DNA of 64,000 nucleotides from Zeaxanthinibacter sp. PT1 (GTDB lineage: Bacteria > Bacteroidota > Bacteroidia > Flavobacteriales > Flavobacteriaceae): positions 83,715 to 147,714 of the forward strand of contig NZ_JAQPCN010000006.1 in NCBI RefSeq assembly GCF_028464225.1, read 5' to 3'. Position numbers and translations under genes: made by a program. Positions 8,024 through 16,967 of this stretch are shown here, piece after piece. The notes beneath the pieces were generated by a model. It saw nothing but the letters and a program-made list of their open reading frames with translations, made no database searches and was not told the DNA's origin. The stretch's first letter is position 1; each line of letters starts with the position of its first letter.

Positions 8024-9229
8024 ATGATGAACGGTTCACCAAATAAAACGACAGAAACAAGTACTAACTTTTTTTCGTCAGATTTTAAACTGGGCATACT
8101 TGGAGGAGGGCAACTCGGTAAAATGCTGCTACAGGAAACACGGAAGTTTGATGTACAGACTCGAGTCCTGGATCCTTCAAAAGAAGCTCCCTGTAAAGTA
8201 GGAAGTGATTATTTCGAGGTAGGAGACCTGATGGATTACCAGACAGTTCTGAAATTTGGCCGGGAAGCAGACCTGCTTACTATCGAGATAGAAAATGTTA
8301 ACCTGGATGCTTTGGCAGTACTGGAAGAAGAAGGCATTAAAGTATATCCACCGACAAAGGCGCTCGGAATCATCCAGAACAAGGCAACCCAGAAATTATT
8401 TTATACCGATCACGGTATCCCTACAGCCCCCTATTCTCGCTATGCTTATACGAGTGAAATCCTGGACAGCATTCAGAATGGCGGTCAGAAGTTCCCTTTT
8501 GTCTGGAAAAGTGCCAGGTTCGGTTATGATGGGCAAGGCGTCAAAATTGTGCGAACGGAAGCAGATCTTAAAGGACTGCCCAATGTGGAGTGTATTACAG
8601 AGGAGTTAATACCTTTTAAAAACGAATTAGCGGTAATCGTCGCCCGTTCAGCTACAGGTGAAATCACCTCCTACCCCGTGGTTGAAATGGAATTTCACCC
8701 TGAAGCCAACCAGGTAGAATACGTAATATGCCCGGCACGCATTGCAGCAGAAGTAGAAAACAAGGCTCGGGAGGTTGCACTCCGAGTCTCCCAGGCCATA
8801 GGCCAGGTAGGCTTGTTAGCGGTAGAGTTATTCCAGACCGAAGAAGATGAGATCCTGGTCAATGAAGTAGCCCCAAGACCACACAACAGTGGTCATTTCA
8901 CTATAGAGGGGAGCTTTACCAACCAGTTTGAACAACACCTCAGGGCTGTATTAGGGCTTCCGTTAGGCAATACAGAAAGTAAGCTTGCCGGGGTCATGGT
9001 AAATTTAGTGGGCGAGGAAGGGCATCAAGGACCCGTGGTTTATGAAAAGATCGATGAGATTCTTGCGATGAAAGGAGTAACGCCTCATATTTATGGAAAG
9101 AAAGAAACCCGGCCTTTCCGTAAAATGGGTCATGTAACTGTAGTCAACCACGACCTCAACACGGCGAGAAAGATCGCAGAAGAAGTAAAACAGAAAATCA
9201 GAGTAATCAGTAAACAGAACCAAGAATGA
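8024..9229 (+). CDS. purK: 5-(carboxyamino)imidazole ribonucleotide synthase PurK
   Basis: The protein (401 residues from the ATG at 8024) is an ATP-grasp enzyme beginning with the PurK signature FKLGILGGGQLGKML. ATP-grasp features such as KSARFGYDGQG and LVNEVAPRPHNSGH are present. It converts AIR, ATP and bicarbonate to N5-CAIR in de novo purine synthesis. An upstream in-frame ATG at 7976 was rejected because it would lie before the promoter at 7990-8018. The stop overlaps purE by 4 bases (ATGA), giving translational coupling with the next enzyme of the pathway. Confidence 0.96.
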   Translation: MMNGSPNKTTETSTNFFSSDFKLGILGGGQLGKMLLQETRKFDVQTRVLDPSKEAPCKVGSDYFEVGDLMDYQTVLKFGREADLLTIEIENVNLDALAVLEEEGIKVYPPTKALGIIQNKATQKLFYTDHGIPTAPYSRYAYTSEILDSIQNGGQKFPFVWKSARFGYDGQGVKIVRTEADLKGLPNVECITEELIPFKNELAVIVARSATGEITSYPVVEMEFHPEANQVEYVICPARIAAEVENKAREVALRVSQAIGQVGLLAVELFQTEEDEILVNEVAPRPHNSGHFTIEGSFTNQFEQHLRAVLGLPLGNTESKLAGVMVNLVGEEGHQGPVVYEKIDEILAMKGVTPHIYGKKETRPFRKMGHVTVVNHDLNTARKIAEEVKQKIRVISKQNQE

Positions 9230-9717
9230 AAAAAGTCGCCGTAGTCATGGGTAGTACCAGTGACCTGCCTGTGATGCAGGATGCCGTTGATATATTACGG
9301 GAATTTGGTATAGAAGTAGATGTAGACATCGTGTCTGCACACCGCACCCCGGAAAAGATGTTCGATTTTGGCCAGAATGCGCACCTAAGAGATTATGCTG
9401 TGGTCATTGCGGGTGCCGGTGGCGCAGCGCATCTTCCGGGCATGCTTGCTTCGCTGACCCCGCTGCCAGTGATTGGTGTTCCGGTTAAAAGCAGTAATTC
9501 TATCGATGGCTGGGACTCGGTACTCTCCATTCTCCAGATGCCCGGGGGCGTCCCCGTAGCTACGGTTGCCCTTAATGGTGCAAAAAATGCAGGCATCCTA
9601 GCTGCTCAAATCCTGGGCAGTAGTGATGACGCTGTACTTGAAAAGATCAGCCAGTACAAACAAGGTCTCAAGGAAAAAGTAATTGAAGGTGCCAGGCAGG
9701 TGAACGAGAAAAAATAA
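9226..9717 (+). CDS. purE: N5-CAIR mutase PurE
   Basis: The 163-residue protein has the class I PurE signatures: VVMGSTSDLPVM at the N-terminus, SAHRTPEKMFDF with the catalytic His, and AGAGGAAHLPGMLAS. It rearranges N5-CAIR to CAIR, taking the product of PurK, whose gene it overlaps by 4 bases. Length is typical for bacterial PurE. It is cytosolic and octameric in known relatives. Confidence 0.97.
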   Translation: MKKVAVVMGSTSDLPVMQDAVDILREFGIEVDVDIVSAHRTPEKMFDFGQNAHLRDYAVVIAGAGGAAHLPGMLASLTPLPVIGVPVKSSNSIDGWDSVLSILQMPGGVPVATVALNGAKNAGILAAQILGSSDDAVLEKISQYKQGLKEKVIEGARQVNEKK

Positions 9718-9769
9718 GCACCTTCACCCTGAAAGTCCAAACATTTTAAAATCCCCAAAACAAAACAGA

Positions 9770-11803
9770 ATGAATCCACTCTTATCCCCATTTGATACCG
9801 CTCCTTTTTCAAAAATTAAAAATGAGCACTTTTTGCCGGCTATAGAGAAAGCCCTTGACGAGGCCCGTGCAGAGATAGATAGTATCACCGGGAATGAGGA
9901 AGAACCCACCTTTGAAAACACCATAGAGGCCCTTGAGTTTGCCGGTCAGCAACTGGACCGAGTTTCCAGTGTCTTCTTTAACCTCAATTCTGCTGAGACC
10001 AACGAGGAAATTCAGAAACTCGCCCAGGAAATATCTCCTATGCTCACCGAGTTTGGCAACGATATCACTCTGAACCAGCCACTTTTTGAAAGGGTTAAAA
10101 AGGTCTACGAACAAATGGATTCTCTCGAGCTTACAGAGGAACAGCGCACCCTGCTTGACAGGAAATATAAAAGTTTCAGCCGTAATGGCGCTAACCTTCC
10201 TGAAGCGGAAAAGACCAGGTTAAGAGCAATAGATGCAGAACTCGCCAAGCTAAAACTGACCTTTGGAGAACATGTACTGGCCGAAACCAAGAAGTACGAG
10301 TTACACCTTACCGACGAGAGAGACCTGGATGGGTTGCCGGATGACGAAAAAGACGCCGCCAAACAACTTGCCGAATCCAGGGAAAAGGAAGGCTGGCTGA
10401 TCACCCTGGATTACCCCAGCTATATCCCGTTCATGAAATATGCCCACAACCGGGAACTCCGCAAAGAACTCGCTATAGCGTTTGGCAGCAAATGTTTTCA
10501 TGGCGACACACTGGATAACAGGGAAATCATCCTCAGCATCGTTAAGCTGAGACAGGAAAGAGCAACTTTATTGGGTTACGACAACCACGCACATTTTGTA
10601 CTGGAAGAAAGGATGGCAGAAACCCCTGAAAAGGTGATGGAATTTCTGGATGAATTGTCAGAAAAAGCGAAACCGGCAGCTGAAAAGGAATTTGAGGAAT
10701 TGGCCCAATTTGCCATGCAGAAAGATGGTATAAAAGAGTTGCAGAAGTGGGACGGTGCTTATTATTCTGAAAAACTAAGGCAGAAGCTCTTTGACCTTGA
10801 TGATGAAAAACTAAAACCCTACTTTAAATTAGAGCAGGTAATCTCCGGGGTTTTTATGGTAGCAGAAAAACTTTTTGGACTGCGCTTCCAGGAGGTCACA
10901 GATATTGACAAATATCACGAAGAGGTAAAGACCTTCAAGGTTTATGACCAGGACGATCGCTTTATCTCAGTTTTCTATGCTGATTTCCATCCAAGGGAAG
11001 GAAAGCGCGGCGGCGCATGGATGACCTCGTACAAACCACAGTACACCAGGAATGGTGAAAATATCAGGCCCCACATTTCTAACGTCTGTAACTTTACTCG
11101 TTCTACCAGGAAGAACCCTTCACTGCTCACTTTTAACGAAGTAACCACCTTATTCCACGAATTTGGTCATGGCCTTCACGGTATGCTGGCCGACACAACT
11201 TACCCCAGTCTATCCGGCACATCGGTTTATTGGGATTTTGTTGAACTGCCCAGCCAGGTCATGGAAAATTGGTGTTACGAGCCCGAAGCCCTTGAACTAT
11301 TTGCCATGCATTATGAAAGCGGGGAGGTCATCCCCAGGGAGATCGTCAATAAAATAAAGGAATCTGCCGCTTTCCAGGAAGGGATGGCCACCTTGAGGCA
11401 ACTGAGTTTTGCAAAACTGGATATGGCATGGCACAGTGAAGACCCCGATTCTATCACCGATGTAAAAGAATTTGAGCTAAGGGCTTTTGAGGGTACTCAA
11501 CTTTACCCTGAAACACCGGAGACCTGCATGAGTACTTCTTTTTCCCATATTTTCCAGGGAGGTTATGCTTCCGGGTACTACAGCTACAAATGGGCAGAAG
11601 TATTAGACGCAGACGCCTTTGCTCTATTTAAGAAAGAAGGAATTTTCAGCGCTGCGACCGGCAGGAAATTCAGGGAAGAAATCCTTTCAAAAGGCGGCAC
11701 CCTGCACCCAATGGAGCTCTATAAGAATTTCAGGGGCAGTGAGCCCAATATTGACCATCTACTGGAACGTGCGGGACTACTGCAGAAAACCGGCTCTAAG
11801 TAA
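9770..11803 (+). CDS. M3 family metallopeptidase (peptidyl-dipeptidase Dcp/oligopeptidase A type)
   Basis: The 677-residue protein is an M3 peptidase. The zinc motif HEFGH is at residues 463-467, followed by GLHGMLA, and the downstream Glu ligand lies in the ELPSQVMENW helix. No signal peptide is seen, so it should work in the cytosol on short peptides. Dcp releases C-terminal dipeptides, whereas oligopeptidase A cuts internally, and sequence inspection alone does not separate them with certainty. It starts 52 bases after purE, possibly on the same transcript, and abuts the convergent rhodanese gene with no gap. Confidence 0.93.
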   Translation: MNPLLSPFDTAPFSKIKNEHFLPAIEKALDEARAEIDSITGNEEEPTFENTIEALEFAGQQLDRVSSVFFNLNSAETNEEIQKLAQEISPMLTEFGNDITLNQPLFERVKKVYEQMDSLELTEEQRTLLDRKYKSFSRNGANLPEAEKTRLRAIDAELAKLKLTFGEHVLAETKKYELHLTDERDLDGLPDDEKDAAKQLAESREKEGWLITLDYPSYIPFMKYAHNRELRKELAIAFGSKCFHGDTLDNREIILSIVKLRQERATLLGYDNHAHFVLEERMAETPEKVMEFLDELSEKAKPAAEKEFEELAQFAMQKDGIKELQKWDGAYYSEKLRQKLFDLDDEKLKPYFKLEQVISGVFMVAEKLFGLRFQEVTDIDKYHEEVKTFKVYDQDDRFISVFYADFHPREGKRGGAWMTSYKPQYTRNGENIRPHISNVCNFTRSTRKNPSLLTFNEVTTLFHEFGHGLHGMLADTTYPSLSGTSVYWDFVELPSQVMENWCYEPEALELFAMHYESGEVIPREIVNKIKESAAFQEGMATLRQLSFAKLDMAWHSEDPDSITDVKEFELRAFEGTQLYPETPETCMSTSFSHIFQGGYASGYYSYKWAEVLDADAFALFKKEGIFSAATGRKFREEILSKGGTLHPMELYKNFRGSEPNIDHLLERAGLLQKTGSK

Positions 11804-12151
11804 TCAGCGCTTAGCGGATAAGGCCCCGTAGCCCCCTAAAAGATCTACTGTTTTATAACCCAGGGAATCGAGAACCTTAAAAGCATTGGCACTCCTACCC
11901 CCTTTCTGGCAATAGACATATACGGTCTTATCTTTATCCAGGGTCTGGAACCGGGATATCACTCCTTCTTGCAGGATATCCATATTCACCGCACCGGGTA
12001 AATGTCCGGCTTGGTATTCTTTGGGGGTGCGAACATCTATCAACTGATCGCCAGGGTCTGCATCCCTAACGTATTCCGTTATGGACATTGAATTCTTTTC
12101 CTGGCATGCCATGCAGATAAACAGTATGAATACGTATTTTATTTTCCTCAT
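11804..12151 (-). CDS. Rhodanese-like lipoprotein
   Basis: The 115-residue protein has a short signal peptide with a lipobox (CMAC) and a single rhodanese domain. The active-site loop is YCQKGGRSA, with the catalytic Cys kept, preceded by DVRTPKEYQAGHLPGAVN. It should be anchored on the periplasmic side of a membrane and may move sulfur or report thiol state there; the substrate is unknown. It ends one base after the M3 peptidase stop on the opposite strand. Confidence 0.88.
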   Translation of the reverse strand: MRKIKYVFILFICMACQEKNSMSITEYVRDADPGDQLIDVRTPKEYQAGHLPGAVNMDILQEGVISRFQTLDKDKTVYVYCQKGGRSANAFKVLDSLGYKTVDLLGGYGALSAKR

Positions 12152-12201
12152 AGAAAGCTAAAGCTGAGCTTCAAATGTAGCAATATTGCTGAATTTTCAT
12201 T

Positions 12202-12209
12202 TACATTTG
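12202..12209 (+). promoter_or_regulatory. -7 promoter element for the ECF sigma gene
   Basis: TACATTTG matches TAnnTTTG and lies 18 bases before the proposed ATG at 12228. The nearest TTG (12186-12188) is only 13 bases upstream, shorter than the usual 17-20, so the -33 is not convincing. Confidence 0.4.
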
Positions 12210-12227
12210 AGTATAAGTTTAAAGTTT

Positions 12228-12788
12228 ATGAGCGCAACGGTATTAGAACCGGATAGCTGGGTAGACCTATATGCGGACTACCTTTATAACTACGCCCTGG
12301 CTCGGGTCAGCGACCATGAAGTTGCCAAAGACCTGGTGCAGGAGACTTTCTTTGCAGGTCTCAGATCAGCTGCCAATTTTAAAGGCAATGCAACAGAACG
12401 CACCTGGCTGATCGCCATTCTAAAAAGAAAGGTCATAGATCATTACCGCAAGATTAATTCGATCAAGGGTAAAGCCGAGGTCCGGATACAATATAAATCC
12501 TCTAACGAAAACGAAGGTGACTGGCTGGAAGAACAGGTAGCAGACCCCTACAGCCTGGAGGAGAACGATGCTATAGAAAATGAAGAGCTAGGCCTTGCCA
12601 TACAAGACTGCATCTCAAAACTCCCCAAGAAACAGTCTAAAGTCTTTACGATGAAAACCGTAGAAGGATTAGAAACTGAAGTCATCTGTAATGAATTGGG
12701 AATCAACCCGTCTAACCTTTGGGTCATGATCCACAGGGCACGTGCCGCCCTGATGGGCTGCCTTAATGAAAATTGGTTCAGATCATGA
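12228..12788 (+). CDS. ECF-type RNA polymerase sigma factor
   Basis: From the ATG at 12228 the protein has 186 residues. Region 2 (DLYADYLYNYALARVSDHEVAKDLVQETF, seen as two blocks) and region 4 (CISKLPKKQSKVFTMK followed by a helix-turn-helix with ICNELGINPSNLWVMIHRAR) are clear. An upstream in-frame ATG at 12186 was set aside because a promoter box lies at 12202-12209 and the conserved part begins at MSATV. ECF factors direct transcription of envelope or stress genes when released from an anti-sigma. The stop overlaps the next gene by 4 bases, which suggests the neighbour is its regulator. Confidence 0.92.
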   Translation: MSATVLEPDSWVDLYADYLYNYALARVSDHEVAKDLVQETFFAGLRSAANFKGNATERTWLIAILKRKVIDHYRKINSIKGKAEVRIQYKSSNENEGDWLEEQVADPYSLEENDAIENEELGLAIQDCISKLPKKQSKVFTMKTVEGLETEVICNELGINPSNLWVMIHRARAALMGCLNENWFRS

Positions 12789-13012
12789 AAATAACATGCC
12801 AGGAAGCTGCGATCATCAGCAACAAAAAAGAGTACAAAGAGGCTAGTTTTAAAGAAAAATTAATGCTTCGGTTTCACCTAATTGGTTGTGTTTTGTGCCC
12901 GGGTTTTGTTAAAAAGAACACCCAGTTGACCAGGCTATTCCGCCAGGCCCGATTGCAATACCTTACCGACGAAGAGAAAGATAAGATGAGAAAGAATCTG
13001 TTCTCTCATTAG
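12785..13012 (+). CDS. Small zinc-motif protein, probable anti-sigma factor
   Basis: The 75-residue protein, from the ATG at 12785, overlaps the sigma gene by 4 bases. It carries an upstream Cys (ITCQEA) and HLIGCVLC, an HxxxCxxC arrangement like the zinc-associated anti-sigma (ZAS) motif. It is predicted to be soluble, with no membrane segment and no sensor domain. I infer that it binds and restrains the preceding ECF factor. That role rests on gene order and the motif, not on measured activity. Confidence 0.65.
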   Translation: MKITCQEAAIISNKKEYKEASFKEKLMLRFHLIGCVLCPGFVKKNTQLTRLFRQARLQYLTDEEKDKMRKNLFSH

Positions 13013-13833
13013 CCTATCAACTTAAATCCCAATACTACCAGCCACCAGGCCACCGGGGTAAACTCTACCCAGAACGATGCGAAGTATAGTGCTTGTTTTT
13101 CCCGTGTTTTAAGCATCATTAGGACGAGCAGACCTCCGAAGATAATTTTTGAATACAGTTCTGCATCGGTAAAATAGTCCTTGAACAAGGTGGAAATGAC
13201 AAAAAGCACAGATAAAAGAATTCCCAGCTTACGGCTTCCCTTTACCCCTAATCGCTGCGGCAAAGTCTTAAGTGCCGGACGATCTATAAACATATCCCTG
13301 ATCTCGAAGGGAATCATCAAAACCAAAATGACAATCATTCGCTGAAACGCTTCTACTTGTATATCCCAGAGCAACAAACCACCGGATGAAACCACGGGTA
13401 GGATGACCGTAGCCCCTGCCCAGACAAAGGCGACCATCAGCACCTTCAGGATCCCGAGGTTCCTGAGGTTGCGGGCACGGGGAAGAACAGGTAGCGCATA
13501 AAGCCCGATAAGTACCGATAAAAAAAGTAATGTGATCCATACCTCAAAACTGAGAAAGTATGCGTGGTACGCACCAAAGATCACCGCTATAAAACTAAAA
13601 CCCTGTATATACCTGTGATAGCTATTAGACACAAAGAGATACTTCTTTGCTTCTATTCCGTACTTAATAAAGTTATAGCAGGCTATAGTTGCGAAGAACA
13701 TGAAATAATACAGATGTTTATCGGCCCTGAGATCGAAGAAAAATGCCGTAATATCCATCAGTGCAACCACGGACAGGGCCACATGTACACTGGCATCCAG
13801 GTAAAAATCAAAACTTTTTCTAAGCAGCCCCAT
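13009..13833 (-). CDS. UbiA-like integral membrane protein
   Basis: The 274-residue protein has about eight hydrophobic segments. A motif RDMFIDRPALKTLPQRLG (about residues 182-199) resembles the second Asp-rich motif of UbiA prenyltransferases. The first motif, expected as NxxxDxxxD, reads NFIKYGIEAKK, so the first metal site is missing or altered. It is probably an inner-membrane protein descended from UbiA with a changed or lost prenyltransferase activity. The function is unknown to me. It converges on the small anti-sigma-like gene with a 4-base overlap. Confidence 0.65.
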   Translation of the reverse strand: MGLLRKSFDFYLDASVHVALSVVALMDITAFFFDLRADKHLYYFMFFATIACYNFIKYGIEAKKYLFVSNSYHRYIQGFSFIAVIFGAYHAYFLSFEVWITLLFLSVLIGLYALPVLPRARNLRNLGILKVLMVAFVWAGATVILPVVSSGGLLLWDIQVEAFQRMIVILVLMIPFEIRDMFIDRPALKTLPQRLGVKGSRKLGILLSVLFVISTLFKDYFTDAELYSKIIFGGLLVLMMLKTREKQALYFASFWVEFTPVAWWLVVLGFKLIG

Positions 13834-13930
13834 TAAACAAAAGTAGGCAAAGTGTTAATAAGCTGTTATTTTGGTTAAAAACTTTCAAAATGTAGGGGTT
13901 AGCTATATTATGATTACGAGATTTAATGCC

Positions 13931-13938
13931 TAATTTTG
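13931..13938 (+). promoter_or_regulatory. -7 promoter element for gcvP
   Basis: TAATTTTG matches TAnnTTTG and lies 31 bases before the gcvP ATG. No clear TTG is seen 17-20 bases upstream, so only the -7 box is called. Confidence 0.5.
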
Positions 13939-13969
13939 CACAACATTTCGTAAAAAAGCAATAGCAGTT

Positions 13970-16819
13970 ATGAAGACAGACATGTTCGCATCACGCCATA
14001 TTGGTATCAGGGAAAATGACTTACACCATATGTTCCAATACATTGGCGTAGAGAACCTGGAGCAATTAATGTATGAAACCATTCCGGATGATATCAGGTT
14101 AAAAGCACCGCTAGACCTGGATACCGCTATGAGTGAACACGAGTTCCTGAATCACATACAGGAACTGGGAGAAAGGAATAAGGTATTCAAAAGCTATATC
14201 GGTCTTGGATACCATGAAAGCCTGCTTCCGTCTGTCATCAAAAGAAATATTCTGGAAAACCCGGGCTGGTATACAGCATACACTCCCTATCAGGCCGAAG
14301 TTGCACAGGGGCGTCTCGAGGCATTATTAAACTTTCAAACCGTGGTCAGCGATCTGACGGGTATGGAATTGGCAAACGCATCGCTACTCGATGAAAGTAC
14401 AGCTGCAGCTGAGGCCATGACGATGTTATTTGACTTAAGGAGCAGGGATCAGAAAAAGCAGGAAGTTTTAAAGTTCTTTGTATGCGAAGATATACTTCCA
14501 CAAACGCTGGCGGTACTTAAAACACGTTCTAAGCCCTTGAATATAGAACTGGTCGTAGGTAACTACAAGGATTTCCAATTCGGGGACGATTATTTTGGAA
14601 CACTGCTACAGTATCCCGGGAAATACGGACAGATCAATGACCTGAGTTCATTTATCGCAAAAGCCAATGAAAAGGATATCAAGGTAGCGGTAGCCGCAGA
14701 CCTTATGAGTCTTGTTATGTTAACCCCTCCCGGTGAGTTTGGCGCCGATGTGGTTGTTGGAACTACCCAGCGTTTTGGAATCCCCCTTGGTTATGGCGGT
14801 CCACATGCTGCTTACTTCGCCACAAGGGACGCTTTTAAACGCAGTATCCCGGGAAGGATCATTGGCCGCACCAAAGACATGGACGGCAAGCCTGCTTTAA
14901 GGATGGCTTTGCAGACAAGGGAACAGCACATTAAAAGGGATAAGGCAACTTCTAACATATGTACCGCACAGGTATTACTTGCCGTGATGGCGGGAATGTA
15001 CGCCGTATATCACGGTCCCAAAGGCCTGCAGTATATCGCCGGAAAAATTCACCGTTCTGCCCATACGCTTTCCGAGGCATTAAAAACTATGGGGATTGAA
15101 CAATTGAACGATCAATATTTTGACACCCTGCTGATCAAGGCCGATACTTCCCTACTGAAGCCGGTAGCAGAAAAAGCCGGTGTCAACTTCCTTTACATAG
15201 ACGATCAAACTTTATCTATTGCTCTTAACGAAGCTACCTCCCCGGCAGATGTTCAACAGATCGTCGAGATCTTTAGTGAAGCCCTGGGGAAAGATAGTGT
15301 AACGGTAGAAGAATTGTCTGAAGGTCTATCATTACCGGAAACACTTCAAAGAAAATCTTCCTTCCTCCAGAACGATATCTTTAACACCTACCACTCTGAG
15401 ACGGAGTTGATGCGTTATATGAAGAAACTGGAGCGAAAAGACCTTGCCCTGAACCATTCAATGATCTCATTAGGTTCTTGTACCATGAAGCTGAACGCAG
15501 CTTCAGAAATGTTACCCTTAAGCATGCCCCGTTGGGCCAATATTCACCCATTTGCACCTGTAGAGCAGGCCGAAGGTTACCAGTACATTCTTAAAAAACT
15601 GGCCGATGATCTATCCGTCATCACCGGTTTTGCAGGTACTTCGCTTCAGCCTAATTCCGGTGCCCAGGGAGAATATGCCGGCCTGATGGCCATCCGGGCA
15701 TACCACGAGTCCAGGGGCGAATCGCACCGTGACGTTTGCCTTATCCCAGCGTCGGCACACGGCACCAACCCTGCATCGGCAGTAATGGCCGGAATGAAAG
15801 TTGTGGTAACCAAGACCGATGACCACGGGAATATTGACCTGGAAGACCTGGAGCAGAAAGTTGAGAAACACTCGGAAAACCTGGCAGCCCTGATGGTGAC
15901 CTATCCATCAACACATGGTGTATTTGAATCCTCTATTCGCAAAATCACCAAGATGATCCACGATCACGGTGGACAGGTATATATGGACGGAGCCAACATG
16001 AATGCACAAGTTGGTCTCACCAACCCGGCTACTATCGGGGCGGATGTCTGCCACCTGAACCTTCACAAGACTTTTGCCATACCTCATGGGGGTGGCGGAC
16101 CCGGTGTAGGTCCTATCTGTGTGGCCGAACAACTGGTCCCTTTCCTACCTGGAAACCCTGTAATAAGCACTGGTGGTGAACAGGCTATAGAGGCAATCTC
16201 AGCTGCCCCTTGGGGGAGTTCACTCGTCTGCCTGATCTCTTATGGTTATATTAAGATGCTTGGGGTGAACGGACTAACGAACGCTACCAAGATGGCTATC
16301 CTCAATGCCAACTATATCAAGGGACGTCTTACCAATAAATTTGATGTGCTTTATACAGGGGAACGCGGACGTGCGGCCCATGAGATGATCATCGACTGCA
16401 GACCGTTTAAACAAAAAGGAATTGAAGTCAGTGATATTGCTAAGCGTCTTATGGATTACGGATTCCATGCCCCAACAGTATCATTCCCAGTGGCAGGAAC
16501 CCTGATGATAGAACCGACAGAAAGTGAGAGCCTGAACGAATTGGACCGTTTTTGCGACGCCATGCTGGCCATACGCGCAGAAATCGATGCAGGAACTGAA
16601 GAGGCTCCGAATCCTATCTTGAAAAATGCACCTCACACCCTGGATATGCTAACACGTAATGAATGGGAATTCCCTTATACAAGGGAAGATGCTGCATATC
16701 CCTTACCTTATGTACTGGATAATAAATTCTGGCCAACAGTTCGGAGAGTGGATGAGGCGTATGGAGATCGTAATCTGATATGCACCTGTGCACCGATAGA
16801 AGCCTATGCAGAAGCATAG
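13970..16819 (+). CDS. gcvP: Glycine dehydrogenase (aminomethyl-transferring), P protein
   Basis: The 949-residue single-chain P protein contains both homologous halves. The PLP-binding Lys is K700, in HLNLHKTFAIPHGGGGPG. The glycine-rich loop that follows and the N-terminal segment (FASRHIGIRENDLHHMF) are typical. It decarboxylates glycine and passes the aminomethyl group to the H protein of the glycine cleavage system, feeding one-carbon units to tetrahydrofolate. gcvT and gcvH are not in this window. It has its own promoter box and terminator and appears monocistronic. Confidence 0.97.
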   Translation: MKTDMFASRHIGIRENDLHHMFQYIGVENLEQLMYETIPDDIRLKAPLDLDTAMSEHEFLNHIQELGERNKVFKSYIGLGYHESLLPSVIKRNILENPGWYTAYTPYQAEVAQGRLEALLNFQTVVSDLTGMELANASLLDESTAAAEAMTMLFDLRSRDQKKQEVLKFFVCEDILPQTLAVLKTRSKPLNIELVVGNYKDFQFGDDYFGTLLQYPGKYGQINDLSSFIAKANEKDIKVAVAADLMSLVMLTPPGEFGADVVVGTTQRFGIPLGYGGPHAAYFATRDAFKRSIPGRIIGRTKDMDGKPALRMALQTREQHIKRDKATSNICTAQVLLAVMAGMYAVYHGPKGLQYIAGKIHRSAHTLSEALKTMGIEQLNDQYFDTLLIKADTSLLKPVAEKAGVNFLYIDDQTLSIALNEATSPADVQQIVEIFSEALGKDSVTVEELSEGLSLPETLQRKSSFLQNDIFNTYHSETELMRYMKKLERKDLALNHSMISLGSCTMKLNAASEMLPLSMPRWANIHPFAPVEQAEGYQYILKKLADDLSVITGFAGTSLQPNSGAQGEYAGLMAIRAYHESRGESHRDVCLIPASAHGTNPASAVMAGMKVVVTKTDDHGNIDLEDLEQKVEKHSENLAALMVTYPSTHGVFESSIRKITKMIHDHGGQVYMDGANMNAQVGLTNPATIGADVCHLNLHKTFAIPHGGGGPGVGPICVAEQLVPFLPGNPVISTGGEQAIEAISAAPWGSSLVCLISYGYIKMLGVNGLTNATKMAILNANYIKGRLTNKFDVLYTGERGRAAHEMIIDCRPFKQKGIEVSDIAKRLMDYGFHAPTVSFPVAGTLMIEPTESESLNELDRFCDAMLAIRAEIDAGTEEAPNPILKNAPHTLDMLTRNEWEFPYTREDAAYPLPYVLDNKFWPTVRRVDEAYGDRNLICTCAPIEAYAEA

Positions 16820-16840
16820 ATTCCTTTAAATATTTACAGA

Positions 16841-16868
16841 GACCCGTTCCATGAACGGGTCTTTTTTT
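16841..16868 (+). terminator. Intrinsic terminator after gcvP
   Basis: A perfect 9-base-pair stem (GACCCGTTC / GAACGGGTC) with a 3-base loop is followed by seven T residues, 21 bases after the gcvP stop. Confidence 0.9.
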
Positions 16869-16967
16869 ATCTTTCCGCTTAGTTGGGCATCGTATTGTAT
16901 CTGAAGAATGCCTTGCCATTTTTTTTAATTTTAATAGCTTGATTCAGATTCTCAACAAATTGCTGAC

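Noticed and set aside
7926..8097. Longer ATG start for the hpt-adk gene
   Set aside because: The extra 57 codons cross both divergent promoters and the start of purK, and the added sequence matches nothing in the HPRT family.
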